A DNA stretch of 64,000 bases from NCBI RefSeq assembly GCF_000953715.1, contig NZ_LN824141.1:1986501-2050500 (forward strand), in the 5' to 3' direction. This document shows, piece by piece, positions 37,472-47,258 of this stretch (position 1 is its first letter; each line of letters begins with the position of its first letter). The position numbers were made by a program, and so were the translations under genes. Origin of the DNA: Defluviitoga tunisiensis. Lineage in GTDB: Bacteria; Thermotogota; Thermotogae; Petrotogales; Petrotogaceae. Below the pieces are notes generated by a model. It was not told the DNA's origin. It ran no database searches and worked only from the letters and a program-made list of their open reading frames with translations.

Positions 37472-38119
37472 TTAATTTTCAAACATCACATCTTCAAAAA
37501 TGTAAAAACCATTTTCTTTATTTAAAATAAAATTAGCCGATTTATAAACACCGTCAGCAAACGCCCTTCTAGATAATGCTCTATGAGAAATGGTCAATAC
37601 TTCTCCTAAATTTGCTAAATACAATATATGATCACCTGGTACATTTCCTAATCTTAACGAACTTATTGGAACTTCTTTTTCAAGGCATTCTTTTATCATT
37701 TTAGCTGTCCCGGAGGGTTTATCTTTTTTGAATCGATGATGAGCTTCTACTATTTCTATGTCCCATCCGTCAATATATTCTTTCAAAAGATCTACAACTT
37801 TTAAAAATAATTGTATTCCTATTGAAAAGTTATAGCTTTGAACAATTGGAATCTCTTGTGATAATAGTTTAAGACTTTGCAATTGCTCTTCACTCAATCC
37901 TGTTGTTCCGATAATTAAAGGAACTTTAAAATTTTTAACAAACTCAATTGTTTTTTCTAATACCTCTGGAAGAGAAAAATCAATGATTAATTCAGGGGTC
38001 TGTGAAAAATACTCTCCATCTTTATCATATCCCCAAACAAATTCGTGCCCTTTTTCCTCAAATAACAATTTGACTTCATTTCCCATTCTACCTTTATAAC
38101 CAACTATCCCAAACTTCAT
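37472..38119 (-). CDS. dapB: 4-hydroxy-tetrahydrodipicolinate reductase
   Basis: An NAD(P)H-dependent reductase of 215 residues, short for the family but complete. It has the Rossmann start FGIVGYKGRMGNEV, IDFSLPEVLEKT, the GTTGLSEEQL loop, the catalytic-site VEAHHRFKKDKPSGTAK and C-terminal HRALSRRAFADGVYKSA. The start overlaps the dapA stop by four bases. Confidence 0.95.
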   Translation of the reverse strand: MKFGIVGYKGRMGNEVKLLFEEKGHEFVWGYDKDGEYFSQTPELIIDFSLPEVLEKTIEFVKNFKVPLIIGTTGLSEEQLQSLKLLSQEIPIVQSYNFSIGIQLFLKVVDLLKEYIDGWDIEIVEAHHRFKKDKPSGTAKMIKECLEKEVPISSLRLGNVPGDHILYLANLGEVLTISHRALSRRAFADGVYKSANFILNKENGFYIFEDVMFEN

Positions 38120-38994
38120 ATCAATCCCAACCTCTCCATCTCTTTTTTTACAAGAGTTTGAGTTTCTAAAGTTCCAGAAACTAAGGGTAATCTAAGTATA
38201 TTTTTACATAACCCTAAAAGAGAAACAGCATATTTAATTGGTATAGGGTTGACCTCTCTGAATAAAAGTTTGTTAAAGAATGTATAATTGTTATTAATTC
38301 TTCTTGCGTTGGGCAAATCATTCACCAAAAGCAAATGTGTCAACTCTACTATAGCTTTTGGTGCAACATTTGACGTAACAGAAATAACTCCGTCTCCTCC
38401 CAAAGCCATAATAGGTAACACTTGATCATCATTCCCCGAGAATACACTAAAAGTGTCTGGCTTTATTGAAAATAATTCAACGATTTGAGAAATATTGCTG
38501 CTGGCTTCTTTTATTCCAATTACATTATTAGCAATATGATGAATTTCTATTGCAGTTTCTGGATTTACATTTATTCCTGTTCTAGATGGAACATTATATA
38601 TTATTATAGGTAAAGAAGTTCTTTCAGCTATGTATTTATAATACTCTACAAGTCCTTTTTGAGTGCTTTTATTGTAATAGGGAGTTACAATCAGAACACC
38701 ATCAGCACCAGCTTTTTCTGCCATTTTATTGTATTTTAATACATGCTTTACATTATTAGTTCCTGTTCCAATTATTACAGGAATCTTTCCATCAACAATT
38801 TCTAACACAATATCAACTATTTTCTCTCTTTCATCATCCTCAATAGCTGGAGCTTCTCCAGTCGTACCTAAAACAATTAAACTGTCAATATTATTGGTTA
38901 ATTGAAATTTAACAAATTTTTTCAAAGATTCGTAATCAACTTCCTCATTTTCATCAAAAGGAGTTATCATAGCTGTTCCAACACCTTTAAACAT
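38116..38994 (-). CDS. dapA: 4-hydroxy-tetrahydrodipicolinate synthase
   Basis: It condenses pyruvate with aspartate semialdehyde. The 292-residue TIM barrel has GTTGEAPAI at about 43-51, the catalytic Tyr133 (IIYNVPSRTG) and the Schiff-base Lys162 (GIKEASS). The order asd, lysA, dapA, dapB is maintained with gaps of at most 26 bases. Confidence 0.96.
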   Translation of the reverse strand: MFKGVGTAMITPFDENEEVDYESLKKFVKFQLTNNIDSLIVLGTTGEAPAIEDDEREKIVDIVLEIVDGKIPVIIGTGTNNVKHVLKYNKMAEKAGADGVLIVTPYYNKSTQKGLVEYYKYIAERTSLPIIIYNVPSRTGINVNPETAIEIHHIANNVIGIKEASSNISQIVELFSIKPDTFSVFSGNDDQVLPIMALGGDGVISVTSNVAPKAIVELTHLLLVNDLPNARRINNNYTFFNKLLFREVNPIPIKYAVSLLGLCKNILRLPLVSGTLETQTLVKKEMERLGLI

Positions 38995-39011
38995 TAAAAA
39001 TCACTCCTTAT

Positions 39012-40268
39012 TTAATTTAAATTATCTTTCTTTTCACATGATAATGTAGCAAAATAATCATCTAATGTTTCAGCTCTTCTAATTAATTCATATGATTGAT
39101 CATTTGTAAATAAATACTCAGCAGATCTCAATTTACCATTATAATTAAATCCCATTGCATGACCATGCGCACCTACGTCATGAAAAATTAATATATCTCC
39201 AACTTCTAATTTCGGTAAAAGTCGATCTTCCGCTAACTTATCATTATTTTCACATAATGAACCAACTACATCATACAGTTCTGCTTCCGTTATATTTAAA
39301 GGCTTGTTTAAGACAGTAATATGATGATATGCCCTATACATAGCAGGTCTCAATAAGTTTGCAGAGTTTGCATCTATTCCTGCATATTTTTTATAGGAAT
39401 TCTTAATATGCAATACACGTGTAACCAAATAACCATTTGGACCAGTTATATATCTTCCGTGTTCCATATATATTTTTGGAGGATTTATCCCGTTTTTTAA
39501 AATAATTTTTTCATATAATTTTTTTATTTCACTAGATACATAGTAGATATCTAATTCTTTTTCATCAGGTTTATATGGTATCCCAAAGCCGCCGCCTAAA
39601 TCCACAAAATCAAAGTTAATACCTAAATTTGTATGAATTTCTAACACCAAATTAAACATTATTTCAGCAACTTTAATATGATTATGAGGATTTAGTTCAT
39701 TTGAAACAGCCATTATATGGAGCCCAAATTTTTTTGCTCCATATTTTTGAAGAACCTCAAAACCTCTTATTAGATCCTTTTTTGGAACACCAAATTTAGA
39801 TTCTTTTAAATTCCCTATAATATAATTTCCAAAATCTCCACCAGGATTGTATCTAATAGAAACTAATTCAGGTATATGTAAATGCTCTTTTAGAATATCA
39901 ATATGTCCAATATCATCAAGATTCAATGTTGCGCCTAAAGATAAAGCTTTTTCATATTCTTCCAAGGGTGTATCGTTAGATGTAAATAATATTTCATCTC
40001 CCTTAAACCCCGCCTTTTCAGCTAAAATCAGCTCTGCCATTGAACTACAATCTACTCCACATCCTTCTTCTTTGACTATACTTAAAATACGAGGATTTGG
40101 AGTAGCTTTGATGGCAAAAAATTCTTTGAATTCAGCCCATGAAAAGGCATCTTGTAATGTTTTAATTCTCTCCCTTATCCCATTTTCATAATATAGATAA
40201 AAAGGTGTTTTTGTATTATTTGCGAATTCTTTAATTTTTTGTTCGCTAAACGGAATTATTTTCTTCAA
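39012..40268 (-). CDS. lysA: Diaminopimelate decarboxylase
   Basis: The last lysine step: PLP-dependent decarboxylation of meso-DAP. It is a fold-III enzyme of 418 residues with Lys54 (FFAIKATPNP), GVDCSSMAEL, the phosphate-binding DLGGGFGIPY, EHGRYITGPNG and the C-terminal CENNDKL and GAHGHAMGFNYN. The start is TTG at 40268 (MKKIIPFSEQ), six bases after AGGTGGTG; upstream in-frame GTGs belong to that site. The motifs are slightly atypical for LysA, but operon context settles the role. Confidence 0.92.
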   Translation of the reverse strand: MKKIIPFSEQKIKEFANNTKTPFYLYYENGIRERIKTLQDAFSWAEFKEFFAIKATPNPRILSIVKEEGCGVDCSSMAELILAEKAGFKGDEILFTSNDTPLEEYEKALSLGATLNLDDIGHIDILKEHLHIPELVSIRYNPGGDFGNYIIGNLKESKFGVPKKDLIRGFEVLQKYGAKKFGLHIMAVSNELNPHNHIKVAEIMFNLVLEIHTNLGINFDFVDLGGGFGIPYKPDEKELDIYYVSSEIKKLYEKIILKNGINPPKIYMEHGRYITGPNGYLVTRVLHIKNSYKKYAGIDANSANLLRPAMYRAYHHITVLNKPLNITEAELYDVVGSLCENNDKLAEDRLLPKLEVGDILIFHDVGAHGHAMGFNYNGKLRSAEYLFTNDQSYELIRRAETLDDYFATLSCEKKDNLN

Positions 40269-40293
40269 CACGTACACCACCTAAAAATGTATT

Positions 40294-41271
40294 TTATATA
40301 GAGTTTAATTCTTTGTGTTTCAACAAAATCCTTATAGCATTTGTTGCAGCTCCAACCCTTATATTGTCAGCAATCACCCACATCAAAAAAGTTTTTTCTT
40401 CAGGTTTCCTAAGCCTTGATACGTAGGTATAATCTGTTCCAGCTACTTCTATAGGACTAATATATTCCTCACTATATTTTACATTAGGAGTTTTTTCTAT
40501 TAATTCTATCAACTCGTTAACTGAAGCATCTTTTTCCGTTCTAAAAAATATCGATTCTGAGTGTCCATACAATACTGGAACCCTTACCGTTGTAGGATAA
40601 ATTTTTATTTTCTTATCGTCAAATATTTTTTTTGTTTCTTCTATCATCTTTTCCTCTTCTTTAGTAAATCCGCTTTCTAGTATATCCCCAATAATAGGTA
40701 TAACATTGTTATTAATCATTTTTGGGAAATGTTTAATCTCCGTATTTCCTTGTTGCTGATTTATCAATTCCATCAAACCTTTATTACCAGCACCAGATAC
40801 AGCTTGATAGGTAGAAACAACTATTTCTTTTATTATTAATGATCTATAAATATTATTTAATGCTAGTACCATTTGTATCGTAGAACAATTTGGATTTGCT
40901 ATGATCCCTTTATATCCCTTTAGAATATCTCCATTTATTTCTGGAACTACAAGTGGAATATTTTCTTTCATCCTAAAAAATGAAGAATTATCTATCACAA
41001 CATTACCTGCTTTCTCAGCAATTGAAGCAAATTTTTCAGAAACACTACCGCCAGCAGAAAATAATATATAATCATATTTTTCTTTCATTTTTTCTTCTTC
41101 TAATTTTTCTACAATATAATGCTTAGAACCAACTTTTATTTTCTGTCCTTTTGACCTTTCTGAAGCAAATAATCTTAGTTCCTGAATTTCGTTGATCAAG
41201 TTATACTCTTCGAAAAGTCTCAAAAACATCCGCCCAACTTCTCCTGTTGCTCCTACCACTGCCACTTTCAA
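40294..41271 (-). CDS. asd: Aspartate-semialdehyde dehydrogenase
   Basis: It reduces aspartyl phosphate to the semialdehyde with NADPH. The 325-residue protein has the Rossmann loop VGATGEVGRMF, the catalytic Cys129 in NPNCSTIQMV, QAVSGAGNKG and the conserved His in VLYGHSESIF. It is the first gene of the operon, directly after the lysine riboswitch. The start is TTG at 41271, because GGAGGTG lies seven bases upstream; an in-frame ATG at 41286 is part of that site. Confidence 0.95.
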   Translation of the reverse strand: MKVAVVGATGEVGRMFLRLFEEYNLINEIQELRLFASERSKGQKIKVGSKHYIVEKLEEEKMKEKYDYILFSAGGSVSEKFASIAEKAGNVVIDNSSFFRMKENIPLVVPEINGDILKGYKGIIANPNCSTIQMVLALNNIYRSLIIKEIVVSTYQAVSGAGNKGLMELINQQQGNTEIKHFPKMINNNVIPIIGDILESGFTKEEEKMIEETKKIFDDKKIKIYPTTVRVPVLYGHSESIFFRTEKDASVNELIELIEKTPNVKYSEEYISPIEVAGTDYTYVSRLRKPEEKTFLMWVIADNIRVGAATNAIRILLKHKELNSI

Positions 41272-41297
41272 GGTATTCACCTCCATAAAATCAAAAT

Positions 41298-41327
41298 ATA
41301 AAACCTCTCAACATGGAGAGGTTTTAT
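41298..41327 (-). terminator. Intrinsic terminator of the lysine-riboswitch expression platform
   Basis: Perfect 12-bp arms with the core CCTCTC/GAGAGG (41327-41316 and 41309-41298) and a 6-base loop, followed on the minus strand by a T-rich stretch, end 11 bases before the asd ribosome-binding site. It would stop transcription when lysine is bound. Confidence 0.88.
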
Positions 41328-41345
41328 ATAAAAAATTTATATTTT

Positions 41346-41516
41346 AGCGGCTCTCCACGTTGGGACAAAACGTGACAGTTATGTAGGTATTCCCTACATA
41401 CCCAGGGGTTATAAAAGTTGAGGCTACTTTTATACCCCTTCGGCAACCTCGCCTTTCGCTTCTTTTCCGCCTCATCAATAAGAGAAGCTACTAATCTTGG
41501 TTGCGCCTCCGCTCTT
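41346..41516 (-). promoter_or_regulatory. Lysine riboswitch (L box) aptamer
   Basis: The minus-strand RNA shows the L-box landmarks in order: GCGGAGGCGCAACC, TTAGTAGCTTCTC, TGATGAGGCGG, GCGAAAGGCGAGGTTGCCGA, a long GGGGTATAAAAGT stem pairing with ACTTTTATAACCCC, a TATGTAGG/CCTACATA stem, AACTGTCAC and finally GGAGAGCCGCT, which pairs back with the start. It precedes eight lysine-pathway genes. The 41517-41624 stretch beyond it is AT-rich leader or promoter DNA; TTGACA can be read on the minus strand at 41593-41588 with no clear -10. Confidence 0.93.
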
Positions 41517-41624
41517 AATTAATTAACTTTTCCTAAGAATAACATAATCACATGACAAGTTTATTAGTGTATCATTACATTTTGTTGTCAATTATATATT
41601 AAAATTTTTATAATTAAATATTTT

Positions 41625-43937
41625 TTAAAACACTTGACCTAAACCTATCCAGAAATTACCTTCTAAATTTTTGTCCCATCCATAACCAAAACTTAATTGC
41701 CCGAACAATGGAACTGTTATTTTTAAACCTCCACCAAATGACCAAATTGGTTGAGAAAAAATAGTTGAAATATCACCGGTCGCATTCCCTAAATCAAAAA
41801 AACCAAATAGATCCAATGGTATGTCTCCTCTAGCAAGTTCATACACCAATTCTGTATTCAATAGTAATAATGCGGCGTCTCCATCTTTTTCATAAAATGG
41901 ATAAGTTCTTACTGAATTAAATCCTCCAACCCAAAAGTCCGGATATAAATCTTTTTCATCTACTACTGTTGATAGTCTTAATCGGGAACCTAGAGTAAAT
42001 TTATAATAACTTTTAAATAATTTGCCTTCTAGGTTGACACCTATATAATTGTCATCAATATTATTTATCTCAAAACCCATAATATCATTTACCTTAAAAT
42101 AATATCCATTATATGGTCTATAAGGACTATCAATAGTATCGTAAATATATCCTATAGAACTATCTAGGGTATTTAAAGATTTAATTGTTTCTGAAGAAGT
42201 AGAAGTATCTGTGGCATCTTCAGTTGTTTCTTCAAATTTGTAATGATTAAACGAAAATGAACTTGTTAAATATGAAAAATCATATATTTGGTATCTTGGA
42301 CTTATTCCAAATTGTAGTTCACTAGTTATTTTTTTGTCTTTTAACAGATATGAGGTTTCGTCTGGATTAATTGTATATTTAATATTTGTTCCTAGATTTA
42401 AATTGCTCCCTAAAAGTTTAATAATATCAAAATCAAATTCAAAAACGTATTGTTTACTTAATGGTACCATAGTTGTTTTTAAATCAAAGGTTTCACCATA
42501 TCCAAAGGGATTTGCCCATTGTACTTCTAATGAACCACTAAATCCTTTATACCATTTGTCTTCTTCTTTTTTTGGAGGTGACCATTGAATTCCGCCTATT
42601 AACTTTCCTAATTTTTCTTTTTCAATAGGCGTAATCTTAAAACCTATTATATTTTCATCTTGTTGATATGGAACAATTTCTACATTTTCAAAAAAACCGG
42701 TTCCCACAAATGAGATATAGGTATCCTGAAGTTTTTTCTGATTAACGGGTTCTCCAGGTTTAATTTTTACCAGGGAATCGACTATATATTTTTGAGTCTT
42801 TGCATCTTCTTTTTGAATTACTTCTACATCTCCAACCTTTGCTTCCTTTATTTCAAACACTAATTTTTGTTCCTCAGCTTTATATTCGGGTATTATAGCT
42901 GTATATAAGTATCCCTCTTTGATGTATAACTGTTGAACAGCATCATATGCATATAAAAGATCTAGATTATAGGCGTAGGTTATTGGACTTACATACTTTG
43001 TTACTTGCTCATTTAACCTAAATAGAGGTATACTCTCATTTCCAATAAATTCTATCTCTTCTATAAAAACGGGTTCTTTATCAATTAACCTTCTTAAACT
43101 TCCGTTGAGAACTAGTATCAATTCTCCACCTTTGTTTTCTTCAATATCCACCATCTCAAATGACAAATTTACATCATCTGCAAAAAGAGGAATTTGTGTT
43201 AAAGAAACATATATATTTTGTATCTTTTGAATGCTAGGATATGTTTCTTTAGCGCTGGGTCTAAATAAGAAAAATTTCTTGTTCCAATCTTTTTTAAAAT
43301 CAAAATTGATTCTTTTTTTAATCTGTTCTTTATCTAATTGAGCTAACTCTCCTTTCAGTTCTAAATCCCAAAGACTATATTCCTTTATTAGAAAAACTAA
43401 CGTATTTGCTTCATAACTTTTTTTGTTAACTTCTATAGGTTCTAGTCTAACTCCTTGGTCATCAATTTTTAGGTTTGTCGAAATTTCAACAAATTGATAT
43501 CCATTTTGAACATATAAATCTTGTATTTTTTTCATTGAAGTTTGTAATTCATTGAAGTTAATAGGAATACCTTCTTTCACAGTTACTACCGACTGGATCG
43601 TTTTCTTGTCAATTAATTTGTCTCCCAAATACTCAATCACTATTTTTTCAGGTGACGGATTAGGTGTAAAATATAAAGAAAGTGTCCCTGTTTCTTCATT
43701 CAAATTATATGAAACCGTGGAAAAATATCCTATATTTAATATTTCCTGTAAAGCCAATTTAATATCTACTTCACTAGTTAAAGAACCAATTTTTATCCCA
43801 TAGTTTGACAAAATTCTTTCTATTTCAGCAGATGCATAAGAAACATCTGTATTATAAGTAATGTCTGTTAAAAAAGTGATAGAAAAAACAAATCCTGTAA
43901 TTAATAACACAACAACAAGTCCTATTGATTTCTTCAC
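41625..43937 (-). CDS. bamA: BamA/Omp85-family outer-membrane assembly protein
   Basis: A 770-residue outer-membrane protein that inserts beta-barrel proteins. It has a signal peptide (IGLVVVLLITGFVFS) and several POTRA domains over about residues 20-440 (VVTVKEGIPINFNELQTSMK and VEVIQKEDAKTQKYIVDSL are typical pieces). A 16-strand-type barrel follows, with the conserved GGFNSVRTYPF loop near residue 665 and the C-terminal YGWDKNLEGNFWIGLGQVF. The start is GTG behind AGGAGGT. It is the main route for toga barrel proteins in Thermotogota. Confidence 0.93.
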   Translation of the reverse strand: MKKSIGLVVVLLITGFVFSITFLTDITYNTDVSYASAEIERILSNYGIKIGSLTSEVDIKLALQEILNIGYFSTVSYNLNEETGTLSLYFTPNPSPEKIVIEYLGDKLIDKKTIQSVVTVKEGIPINFNELQTSMKKIQDLYVQNGYQFVEISTNLKIDDQGVRLEPIEVNKKSYEANTLVFLIKEYSLWDLELKGELAQLDKEQIKKRINFDFKKDWNKKFFLFRPSAKETYPSIQKIQNIYVSLTQIPLFADDVNLSFEMVDIEENKGGELILVLNGSLRRLIDKEPVFIEEIEFIGNESIPLFRLNEQVTKYVSPITYAYNLDLLYAYDAVQQLYIKEGYLYTAIIPEYKAEEQKLVFEIKEAKVGDVEVIQKEDAKTQKYIVDSLVKIKPGEPVNQKKLQDTYISFVGTGFFENVEIVPYQQDENIIGFKITPIEKEKLGKLIGGIQWSPPKKEEDKWYKGFSGSLEVQWANPFGYGETFDLKTTMVPLSKQYVFEFDFDIIKLLGSNLNLGTNIKYTINPDETSYLLKDKKITSELQFGISPRYQIYDFSYLTSSFSFNHYKFEETTEDATDTSTSSETIKSLNTLDSSIGYIYDTIDSPYRPYNGYYFKVNDIMGFEINNIDDNYIGVNLEGKLFKSYYKFTLGSRLRLSTVVDEKDLYPDFWVGGFNSVRTYPFYEKDGDAALLLLNTELVYELARGDIPLDLFGFFDLGNATGDISTIFSQPIWSFGGGLKITVPLFGQLSFGYGWDKNLEGNFWIGLGQVF

Positions 43938-44011
43938 AAATATACCTCCTATTGCCTAATATTGTTATTGATCATGTAATATAAAGAATGTACTTAATAA
44001 AAAGGATGCTG

Positions 44012-44713
44012 TTATTTTTCTAACACATCACCCTGATAAACATATTTAATATACGCTTCATAAGTCCAAGGGCATATTTTTTGAAAAAAATGAGCTAAAG
44101 CTATAGCGTATTGCTGTATCTCCCATTGAGCGTGAGAAGAAGCTCGCATATCCAAGAAATGCATTAATGCTCTGGCATTTGTAGTAAGGTAAAATTCCGT
44201 ATATTCTCCTACTGGTAAAATAATTCTTGCCAATTCTTTGGCTACACCCAAGTTAATAAGTTTTTCATAAGATTCATAAGTTTTCAAATAAGCCTCTTCA
44301 ATAATCTCGATCATCTGTTTTTTCAGACCCTCATCTTCAACAACTACGCTTTTTTGTTTATCTTCAATATCTTGTATTCTAATATTGGAAGGTATATAGA
44401 ATTCATCAACATTTTTTGAGGTATATCGTCTACTTATTTCATTAGGAGACATCCCTATTCTATGTCTGAACCATTGTCTAACAACAAAAATAGGCGCTTT
44501 TACATGAAAAGTAAAGGTAATATGTTCAAAAGGTGATGTATGCCCGTTTTTCATTAAATAAGCTATAAGATTTTTGTCTCTTTCATCTGTAGAAATATCT
44601 TTCCCATGAGATACTCTTGCAGCTCTAACAGCGGATCTATCTCCTCCCATATAGTCAACAATCTCTACAAACCCTTTATCCAAAACTTTCAATATATTCT
44701 CACTGTTTTTCAT
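44012..44713 (-). CDS. thyX: Flavin-dependent thymidylate synthase
   Basis: It makes dTMP from dUMP with methylene-THF and FAD/NADPH. The 233-residue protein carries the ThyX signature RHRIGMSPNEISRRY at residues 83-97, plus GHTSPFEHITFTFHV and the C-terminal LDMRASSHAQWEIQQYA. ATG 44713 lies inside the end of the upstream TPR gene (14-bp overlap). It is the last gene of the long minus-strand unit that starts near metG. Confidence 0.96.
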   Translation of the reverse strand: MKNSENILKVLDKGFVEIVDYMGGDRSAVRAARVSHGKDISTDERDKNLIAYLMKNGHTSPFEHITFTFHVKAPIFVVRQWFRHRIGMSPNEISRRYTSKNVDEFYIPSNIRIQDIEDKQKSVVVEDEGLKKQMIEIIEEAYLKTYESYEKLINLGVAKELARIILPVGEYTEFYLTTNARALMHFLDMRASSHAQWEIQQYAIALAHFFQKICPWTYEAYIKYVYQGDVLEK

Positions 44714-45851
44714 CTTCTACCTCTGTCTCCTCTTCTGAAAATTTGTATAAGATATACACAATGACAGCTAAAATTAAAAATAAAGGTATATAAGAAATCA
44801 AAAAAAGCCTTTGTTCAAGTTTGTTATTGATCTTCAATAATATATTTGCTACCTGCTCATTGTTAGGATCTAAAATTATAGCTTTCGTAAGATATATCCT
44901 GGATAATTCTATATTATTTTTCATATCATGTTGATACAATAAAATTCCTAACTTAGCTAAAGAATCTACATTCTTAGGATCATAAGTTAAAGAAAATTCA
45001 TAATTTCTTTTCTTCTGGGTATATGTATCAGAAATGTCTCCTAATAGTTCATAACTTTTAGAAAGTATATTTTTTTTATCTGAATTTTGAATTAACGATT
45101 CTACAATATTTCTTGCTCTTTCTTTTTCATTTAAATAATTAAACGAAAAAGCTAAAATTAGCGATATTGACTCATTCTTCTTTGGTTCTTTCTCGTATCT
45201 AGGAGCCAACTGTACTATCTTTTCATATTTGGATAGCTCGAATGCTTGACAAATTAATAATTCTAAAATATTAATGTTGTTTGAGTAAGAATTAAACGTT
45301 TTTTCAACTTTAGAGAAAATAGATTCTTTTTCATTTACATCTACTAAATCCCATTTTACTAATGATTCATAATAAACACAAAAAGGATTGTCTCCTTTAC
45401 TTTGTGTTATTATATCAAGAGAACTTAAAATATTCTTAGATAATTCTAAATCTTTGGTATTTTTGTATTCATCATACAAAAAAATAACTCTAACTGCATT
45501 AATAGTAACTGAATTCGGATATTTTTTTAGAGCAGATTCTATTTTATTAATTGTATCTTTTTCGTTGCCCTTTTGATATCCTGAAAGGATATCAAATATT
45601 AATGAATCATCCGGTTTTATATTTAAATTTGTATATGTTCTTGATTGGTCTGCAGCAGTTTTATACTGGACATTTCCTTCTTCATAATATTTTAAGTACA
45701 TTCCTAAAACATTTAAAGCAAGATCATTTGATACAATTAGTTGATCTATATCAAGAATATATATAAATTCATCTAAAACACCTGAAAATAAAATCAAAGA
45801 AAGACTTACTAAAATAGTACTACATACTAGTTTTTTTGAGATATGATTCAT
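44700..45851 (-). CDS. Membrane-anchored TPR protein
   Basis: A 383-residue protein. An N-terminal signal or anchor (VCSTILVSLSLILFSG) is followed by helical repeats of TPR type across most of its length, most clearly YTQKKRNYEFSLTYDPKNVDSLAKLG near 280 and LSRIYLTKAIILDPNNEQVANIL near 318. One membrane segment lies near the C-terminus (LISYIPLFLILAVIVYILYKF), then an acidic tail. The start overlaps the fapA stop by one base. The function is unknown. Confidence 0.78.
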   Translation of the reverse strand: MNHISKKLVCSTILVSLSLILFSGVLDEFIYILDIDQLIVSNDLALNVLGMYLKYYEEGNVQYKTAADQSRTYTNLNIKPDDSLIFDILSGYQKGNEKDTINKIESALKKYPNSVTINAVRVIFLYDEYKNTKDLELSKNILSSLDIITQSKGDNPFCVYYESLVKWDLVDVNEKESIFSKVEKTFNSYSNNINILELLICQAFELSKYEKIVQLAPRYEKEPKKNESISLILAFSFNYLNEKERARNIVESLIQNSDKKNILSKSYELLGDISDTYTQKKRNYEFSLTYDPKNVDSLAKLGILLYQHDMKNNIELSRIYLTKAIILDPNNEQVANILLKINNKLEQRLFLISYIPLFLILAVIVYILYKFSEEETEVEDEKQ

Positions 45852-47245
45852 TATTTTCCACCCTGCTTATATGTCTCAGCTTTATAACCTCTTAAAATAA
45901 TCTCCTCATCTTCTAATTGGAATATAACCTTCGTGAGGGGTTTTGTAGGAACGAACTTCTTTTTATGAATAATTACTTCAACTCCTGGATATGCTATATC
46001 TCTTGCGATAATAAAAGCTTCACCTTTTGAATCTTGTATTTTCGTCTTTATTTCTCTAATTCTTTCCTGCATTCTTTCGATATCATCAAGAAGTACTTTA
46101 AAAGTATTTAAGGATTTCTTGTAATATTCTAACCTTTGTTCATCTAATTTGTCCATATCTTTTAACTTTCTTAAACCTGTCAAAATAGAACTAATCTTTT
46201 TAAGATTTTCTGTATCTAATGTTAATTGACTTTCTAGATTTAACAGTTCTTGATTTAATTCTGGGGGGATTCCAACTTCACAAATAGTTCTAACATGCAT
46301 AACACTACCTAAGATATCTGATTCAATCAGTTTAGTAGCTAGGACACTTCCACCTGCTATTCGGCCATTTTTACCTTCGACAACTACATTTTTACCTGCT
46401 TTTATTGTTGAATTTAAAATAGAAGTAGAAACAATCAGTGTATCTTCTACTTCAATATATGAATTCTCAATATAATTACATTTTAGGTTCTTGGCTTTAA
46501 CAATACCTTTTCCTGCACCTTTAATGCCAAAGACATAAGCATCTCCTTGGCAGATAACATTAGCAGATTCAACAACCCCTTTTATTTCTAAGTAATCCTT
46601 TGCTTCTACAACAAAACCCGCCTTCACATCACCATTTATATATAATTTTCCTGGAAATCTTATATTTCCAGTCGAATAATCTATATTCCCAGTAATTTTA
46701 TGCTCATCGAGTACATCAATGTATATTTCTCCACTTCTGTCTTGATTAGTTACAAACTTCCCATCAATATTAGATATTATCTTATTATCGTTTAAGTAAA
46801 CATTTTTTCCAAGTTTTAATTTTAATTCTTTGCCTAAAAATCCTTCTACTATTTCTCCTTTGACATTTTTTCCATCTTTGCCCCTTTTAGGAGGAATAAT
46901 TTCTGCTAACTCATCACCTCTATTGACAATTATTAGCTTACTAACTTCTTTCATATCTATCTTCGAGGTATCAATATCGTTAATTTCTTTTTCAATTGTT
47001 TCTCTAAAAATGATTTTCGCATCTTCTCCAACTTGTGGAGGAGTTCCATAAGCTATTGTATAATCTTTATCGTATTTTGGGTTTGAGACAATTTGTTGCA
47101 TAACTTCGTTAATTATACCATGAACGACTCCCTTTTCTTTTAAAAACTCTTCAATCTCATTTATAGTTGGGGGACGACCATCATTTATTAATTTTAATGA
47201 AGCTACCATAGCATCTTCTGATATTTTAATCTCATATTTAGCCAC
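45851..47245 (-). CDS. fapA: FapA-family (DUF342) polymerising protein
   Basis: A 464-residue protein with an N-terminal alpha/beta domain (about 1-160), a right-handed beta-helix core of repeated strands (GNIRFPGKLYINGDVKAGFV, YLEIKGVVESANVICQGDA, KNVVVEGKNGRIAGGSVLA) and a C-terminal coiled coil with a final small domain. Related proteins were named for flagellar assembly, but they also occur in non-flagellate species and probably form membrane-associated filaments. No flagellar gene is nearby. The start is GTG behind GAGG. Confidence 0.85.
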   Translation of the reverse strand: MAKYEIKISEDAMVASLKLINDGRPPTINEIEEFLKEKGVVHGIINEVMQQIVSNPKYDKDYTIAYGTPPQVGEDAKIIFRETIEKEINDIDTSKIDMKEVSKLIIVNRGDELAEIIPPKRGKDGKNVKGEIVEGFLGKELKLKLGKNVYLNDNKIISNIDGKFVTNQDRSGEIYIDVLDEHKITGNIDYSTGNIRFPGKLYINGDVKAGFVVEAKDYLEIKGVVESANVICQGDAYVFGIKGAGKGIVKAKNLKCNYIENSYIEVEDTLIVSTSILNSTIKAGKNVVVEGKNGRIAGGSVLATKLIESDILGSVMHVRTICEVGIPPELNQELLNLESQLTLDTENLKKISSILTGLRKLKDMDKLDEQRLEYYKKSLNTFKVLLDDIERMQERIREIKTKIQDSKGEAFIIARDIAYPGVEVIIHKKKFVPTKPLTKVIFQLEDEEIILRGYKAETYKQGGK

Positions 47246-47258
47246 AATACTGGCCTCC

